Assembly (NCBI GenBank): GCA_041648155.1
Contig: JBAZPL010000144.1
Location: forward strand, 1 to 6,556
DNA length: 6,556 nt
From: SSS58A sp041648155
Lineage (GTDB): Bacteria > Krumholzibacteriota > Krumholzibacteriia > Krumholzibacteriales > Krumholzibacteriaceae
Direction of reading: 5' to 3'
The notes below the pieces were generated by a model. The model did not search any database. It was not told where the DNA came from and saw nothing but the letters and a program-made list of their open reading frames with translations. Numbering within the stretch: position 1 is the stretch's first letter; each line of letters opens with the position of its first letter. The translations under genes and the position numbers were made by a program. Shown here in pieces: positions 6,147-6,556 of the stretch.

Positions 6147-6173
6147 GACATCACCTCGATTTCCATGGCTGGC

Positions 6174-6233
6174 GCATAACGCCCGCGCTCAGCCGCGTCG
6201 CGAAGCGACGTCGCCTGCAGCGCCTTGTTAGGG
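6174..6233 (-). other. attC: Integron attC recombination site (59-be), 60 bp
   Basis: Read on the minus strand, it starts CCCTAAC (R'', consensus RYYYAAC with one mismatch) and ends GTTATGC (R', consensus GTTRRRY with one mismatch). In plus-strand terms the fold is: TAAC 6177-6180 pairs with GTTA 6227-6230; GCCC and CTT form the unpaired central spacer; GCGCT 6185-6189 pairs with AGCGC 6219-6223; C6218 is the single extrahelical base; CAG 6190-6192 pairs with CTG 6215-6217; and a terminal stem CGTCGC/GCGACG (6196-6201, 6205-6210) closes on a GAA loop. An integron integrase would cut after the G of GTTATGC. The bulged base lies on the L'' side only when the site is read on the minus strand, matching the direction of both flanking genes. 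The R''/L'' end closely resembles the conserved end targeted by standard cassette-PCR primers. It lies 22 nt past the CPBP stop codon. Confidence 0.88.
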
Positions 6234-6255
6234 CGCGCGGCGACGGAAGCTTGCT

Positions 6256-6556
6256 TCAGCGTCCAAGGAACGCCCATGCTATCCCTTGGGGCAGTCCATG
6301 GACGATGACACCGGCTGCAATACTGCCGGTCTTCTCCCTCAGGTAGCCGAAAAGCAGCCCGGCCACGAACGTGGGCATCGCCATGGACCATTGGAGATTC
6401 AGCTCACCCGCCGCAACTGCGGGCAGATTCAGCACATGGAAGAGGGCGAAGAACACGGCCGCGAGAACAAGGCCCCATCCCCAGCGCACGCCTGCGAAGG
6501 TGAAGGGGCAACCGAACCCCGAGTTGAGACGGGATTGGATGTAGCCGCGAAAGAGC
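6256..6556 (-). CDS. CPBP-family intramembrane metalloprotease, C-terminal part (5' end outside the window)
   Basis: The frame stays open to the right edge, giving 99 visible residues. They begin LFRGYIQSRL, the tail of the EExxxR motif whose two glutamates would lie just outside the window. FALFHVLN then supplies the second motif (FxxxH), and VIVHGLPQGI carries the third conserved histidine. Hydrophobic segments lie around LVLAAVFFALFHVL, FVAGLLFGYL and IAAGVIVHGL. CPBP (Abi, CAAX-like) proteins are membrane-embedded proteases; some process prenylated peptides and some give bacteriocin self-immunity, but the substrate here is unknown. An internal GTG at 6489 is not the true start, because the family motif continues upstream of it. 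The stop codon lies 22 nt before the attC, so this is the cargo of the preceding gene cassette. Confidence 0.85.
   Translation of the reverse strand, partial: LFRGYIQSRLNSGFGCPFTFAGVRWGWGLVLAAVFFALFHVLNLPAVAAGELNLQWSMAMPTFVAGLLFGYLREKTGSIAAGVIVHGLPQGIAWAFLGR

Noticed and set aside
6246..6257. GAAGC/GCTTC palindrome at the CPBP stop codon considered as part of the attC or a terminator
   Set aside because: The two-base loop cannot form a stable hairpin, there is no T-run, and it lies outside the R'' boundary of the attC.

Overview
The window reads almost entirely on the minus strand and has two parts. Positions 1 to about 5590 hold a tightly packed chromosomal gene run of six genes. Positions about 5763 to 6556 look like the end of a mobile integron gene-cassette array. 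The G+C content is fairly high (the DUF302 gene is about 52% by hand count, the chromosomal genes visibly richer). Strong GGAGG-type ribosome sites and an AftB-like membrane glycosyltransferase suggest an environmental bacterium, possibly from a poorly cultured phylum. The sequence alone does not fix the phylum.

Chromosomal run, in transcription order (right to left): a plausible sigma70-type promoter (5558-5586); a 63-residue coiled-coil protein ending in half an EF-hand loop (5502-5311); a 537-residue GT-C family membrane glycosyltransferase (5257-3644); a flavodoxin-fold NAD(P)H/FMN oxidoreductase with an iron-sulfur-flavoprotein-like cysteine cluster (3616-2879); a signal-peptide-bearing amidase-signature enzyme (2855-1200); a class I SAM-dependent methyltransferase (1176-526); and an RluE-type 23S rRNA pseudouridine synthase that starts at TTG, overlaps the methyltransferase and runs off the left edge. 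Gaps are 53, 27, 23, 23 and -14 nt, so one transcript is likely. The functions do not form an obvious pathway.

Cassette region, also read right to left: the C-terminal 99 residues of a CPBP-family intramembrane protease (6556-6256), a 60-bp integron attC recombination site (6233-6174), then a DUF302 gene (6146-5763). The attC folds in the classical way: R'/R'' ends, an unpaired spacer, an L arm with one extrahelical base, and a terminal stem. Its orientation agrees with both flanking genes. No attC follows the DUF302 gene, so this appears to be the distal end of an array (or a CALIN, a cluster of attC sites lacking an integrase) where the outer site has been lost. The 176 bp between DUF302 and the promoter hold a possible 42-codon remnant reading frame and two short inverted repeats.

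The most notable items are the attC and the array boundary, the small coiled-coil/half-EF-hand protein heading the operon, and the iron-sulfur-type cysteine cluster in the flavoprotein. I saw no tRNA, rRNA, CRISPR array, transposase or convincing intrinsic terminator.
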